Source: Acidobacteriota bacterium (GTDB lineage: Bacteria > Acidobacteriota > Terriglobia > Acidiferrales > UBA7541). From it: 5,648 nucleotides of DNA. Shown piece after piece: positions 4,898 through 5,648 of this stretch. Position 1 is the stretch's first letter. Every line of letters starts with the position of its first letter. Made by a program: the position numbers and the translations under genes. The stretch lies in contig QHYP01000060.1 in the NCBI GenBank assembly GCA_003224195.1, positions 1 to 5,648 of the forward strand. The letters run 5' to 3'. The notes beneath the pieces are model-generated. The model had not been told where the DNA came from and did not search any database. It saw nothing but the letters and a program-made list of their open reading frames with translations.

Positions 4898-5648
4898 CTA
4901 GAATTGGAAGCGAACCACGAGTTGCATAATGCGCGGGTCGCGGGCGCCGCTGACGGTCCCGAATCCATTGATGTTCTTTATAGTGCCGTCGGGATTCTGA
5001 TACAGGTTTGCGATCGTCGGATTCGTCAAGCTCGTGAAGTTAACTTTGCTGTTGACGCCATTAAACTGCGTGTGATTGAAGACGTTGAAGGCGTCGGCGC
5101 GCAACTGAAACCTCGTCCCTTCAGTGACGAGAAAGCTCTTCTGGATGGATAGATTCGTGTTGTTAAAGCCGGGCCCGCGCAGATAGTTCGTGGGCGAGTC
5201 CAAGCCAATACTGCCCACCGGTGGCGGTGCGAATGCCGCGGGATTGAGGCGGTGATACGGGTCGCCCGAGATGCCGCTGAGCGGGTTTCCGACCAGCTTG
5301 ACGCGCGCCGGTTCCGTATACGAACCCGTGAGGTTCTGATTGCCCTCGCCGGGTATGGAGAAGCTCACCTGGTAGGGCGCGCCGCTCTGAAACAGCGTGG
5401 CGCCGGAGATCTCCCAGCCATCCATCAGCGAGTGCGCGGCGCCACTGCGGAAGATTTTCGGCAGCTCGTAGGTATAGAAGATGTTCACCGTATGCAGCCG
5501 GTCGAAGGACAGCGGACCGTAGTTGGCGAACCGCGTGAGATTGTCGATGCGGTTGAACCCCAAGCGATCACTGGTGGTACCCAGGGCGCGGCTCCACGTC
5601 CAATTGAAGCCGAAGAACAAACCTTTGGCGAACCTCCGGTTCACACTG
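4898..5648 (-). CDS. TonB-dependent receptor, Oar-like, C-terminal part (runs off right edge)
   Basis: This is the last ~250 residues of an outer-membrane beta-barrel of the Oar-like TonB-dependent receptor group, which in Acidobacteria usually has an N-terminal carboxypeptidase-regulatory-like domain and a length above 1,000 residues; the N-terminal part lies beyond the window. The frame is open to the edge, so the GTG at 5642-5644 is internal, not a start. Visible hallmarks are alternating barrel strands (FFGFNWTWSRALG, LHTVNIFYTYELP), GWEISGATLFQSGAPYQV, the Pro/Asn-rich loop HRLNPAAFAPPP, RGPGFNNTNLSIQKSF, LRADAFNVFNHTQFN, and the ending GARDPRIMQLVVRFQF with a terminal Phe, as the BAM complex recognises. 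These receptors are taken to import large carbohydrates or other nutrients, but no substrate can be read here. The convergent downstream neighbour is the Vgb-like gene, 731 nt away, so no operon is shown. Confidence 0.92.
   Translation of the reverse strand, partial: SVNRRFAKGLFFGFNWTWSRALGTTSDRLGFNRIDNLTRFANYGPLSFDRLHTVNIFYTYELPKIFRSGAAHSLMDGWEISGATLFQSGAPYQVSFSIPGEGNQNLTGSYTEPARVKLVGNPLSGISGDPYHRLNPAAFAPPPVGSIGLDSPTNYLRGPGFNNTNLSIQKSFLVTEGTRFQLRADAFNVFNHTQFNGVNSKVNFTSLTNPTIANLYQNPDGTIKNINGFGTVSGARDPRIMQLVVRFQF

Noticed and set aside
4877..5152. Plus-strand frame of 91 codons opposite the receptor 3' end.
   Set aside because: The minus strand carries the conserved Oar-like C-terminus with a terminal Phe; the plus frame is a shadow.

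Overview
The window most resembles a chromosome fragment of an acidobacterium (Terriglobia-like), a phylum inferred from gene content and not proven. The strongest hints are the C-terminal part of an Oar-like TonB-dependent receptor with the FN-x-FNHTQFN signature and a DPRIMQL...RFQF end, a secreted Vgb-type propeller, and purine-rich intergenic repeats. I see no tRNA, rRNA, CRISPR array, transposase or phage gene.

Layout, left to right. Minus strand, 1-1499: a tripartite RND efflux operon, entered at its downstream end, with the periplasmic adaptor lipoprotein (318-1499) followed 3 nt later by the first 104 codons of the inner-membrane RND pump (GTG start at 314, running off the left edge). 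No outer-membrane channel gene is visible. 1500-1806 is a non-coding leader with a strong Shine-Dalgarno for the adaptor and a cluster of dyads that could be an operator. Minus strand, 1807-2951: a complete cofactor-free haloperoxidase-type alpha/beta hydrolase, preceded 50 nt upstream by an 84-codon gene that matches only the C-terminal half of a Dps/ferritin-like protein. It starts at TTG behind a good Shine-Dalgarno and an in-frame stop. 2952-3122 is a divergent intergenic region. Plus strand, 3123-4166: an exported seven-bladed Vgb-like propeller. 4167-4897 is a 731-nt convergent gene-free region holding two copies of a degenerate ~115-nt repeat about 170 nt apart, several hairpins and a TTCGACTGCGCTCAGG-type interspersed repeat. 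Minus strand, 4898 to the right edge: the last ~250 residues of the TonB-dependent receptor.

The only firm functional unit is the adaptor plus RND pump, which would export small hydrophobic or toxic compounds. The Dps-like fragment and the hydrolase may be co-transcribed, and both families are linked to peroxide chemistry, but that link is inference. Apart from the half-length Dps-like gene, the Vgb-like protein without the lyase active-site signature, and the intergenic repeats, this is ordinary chromosomal content. I found no convincing new multi-gene system.
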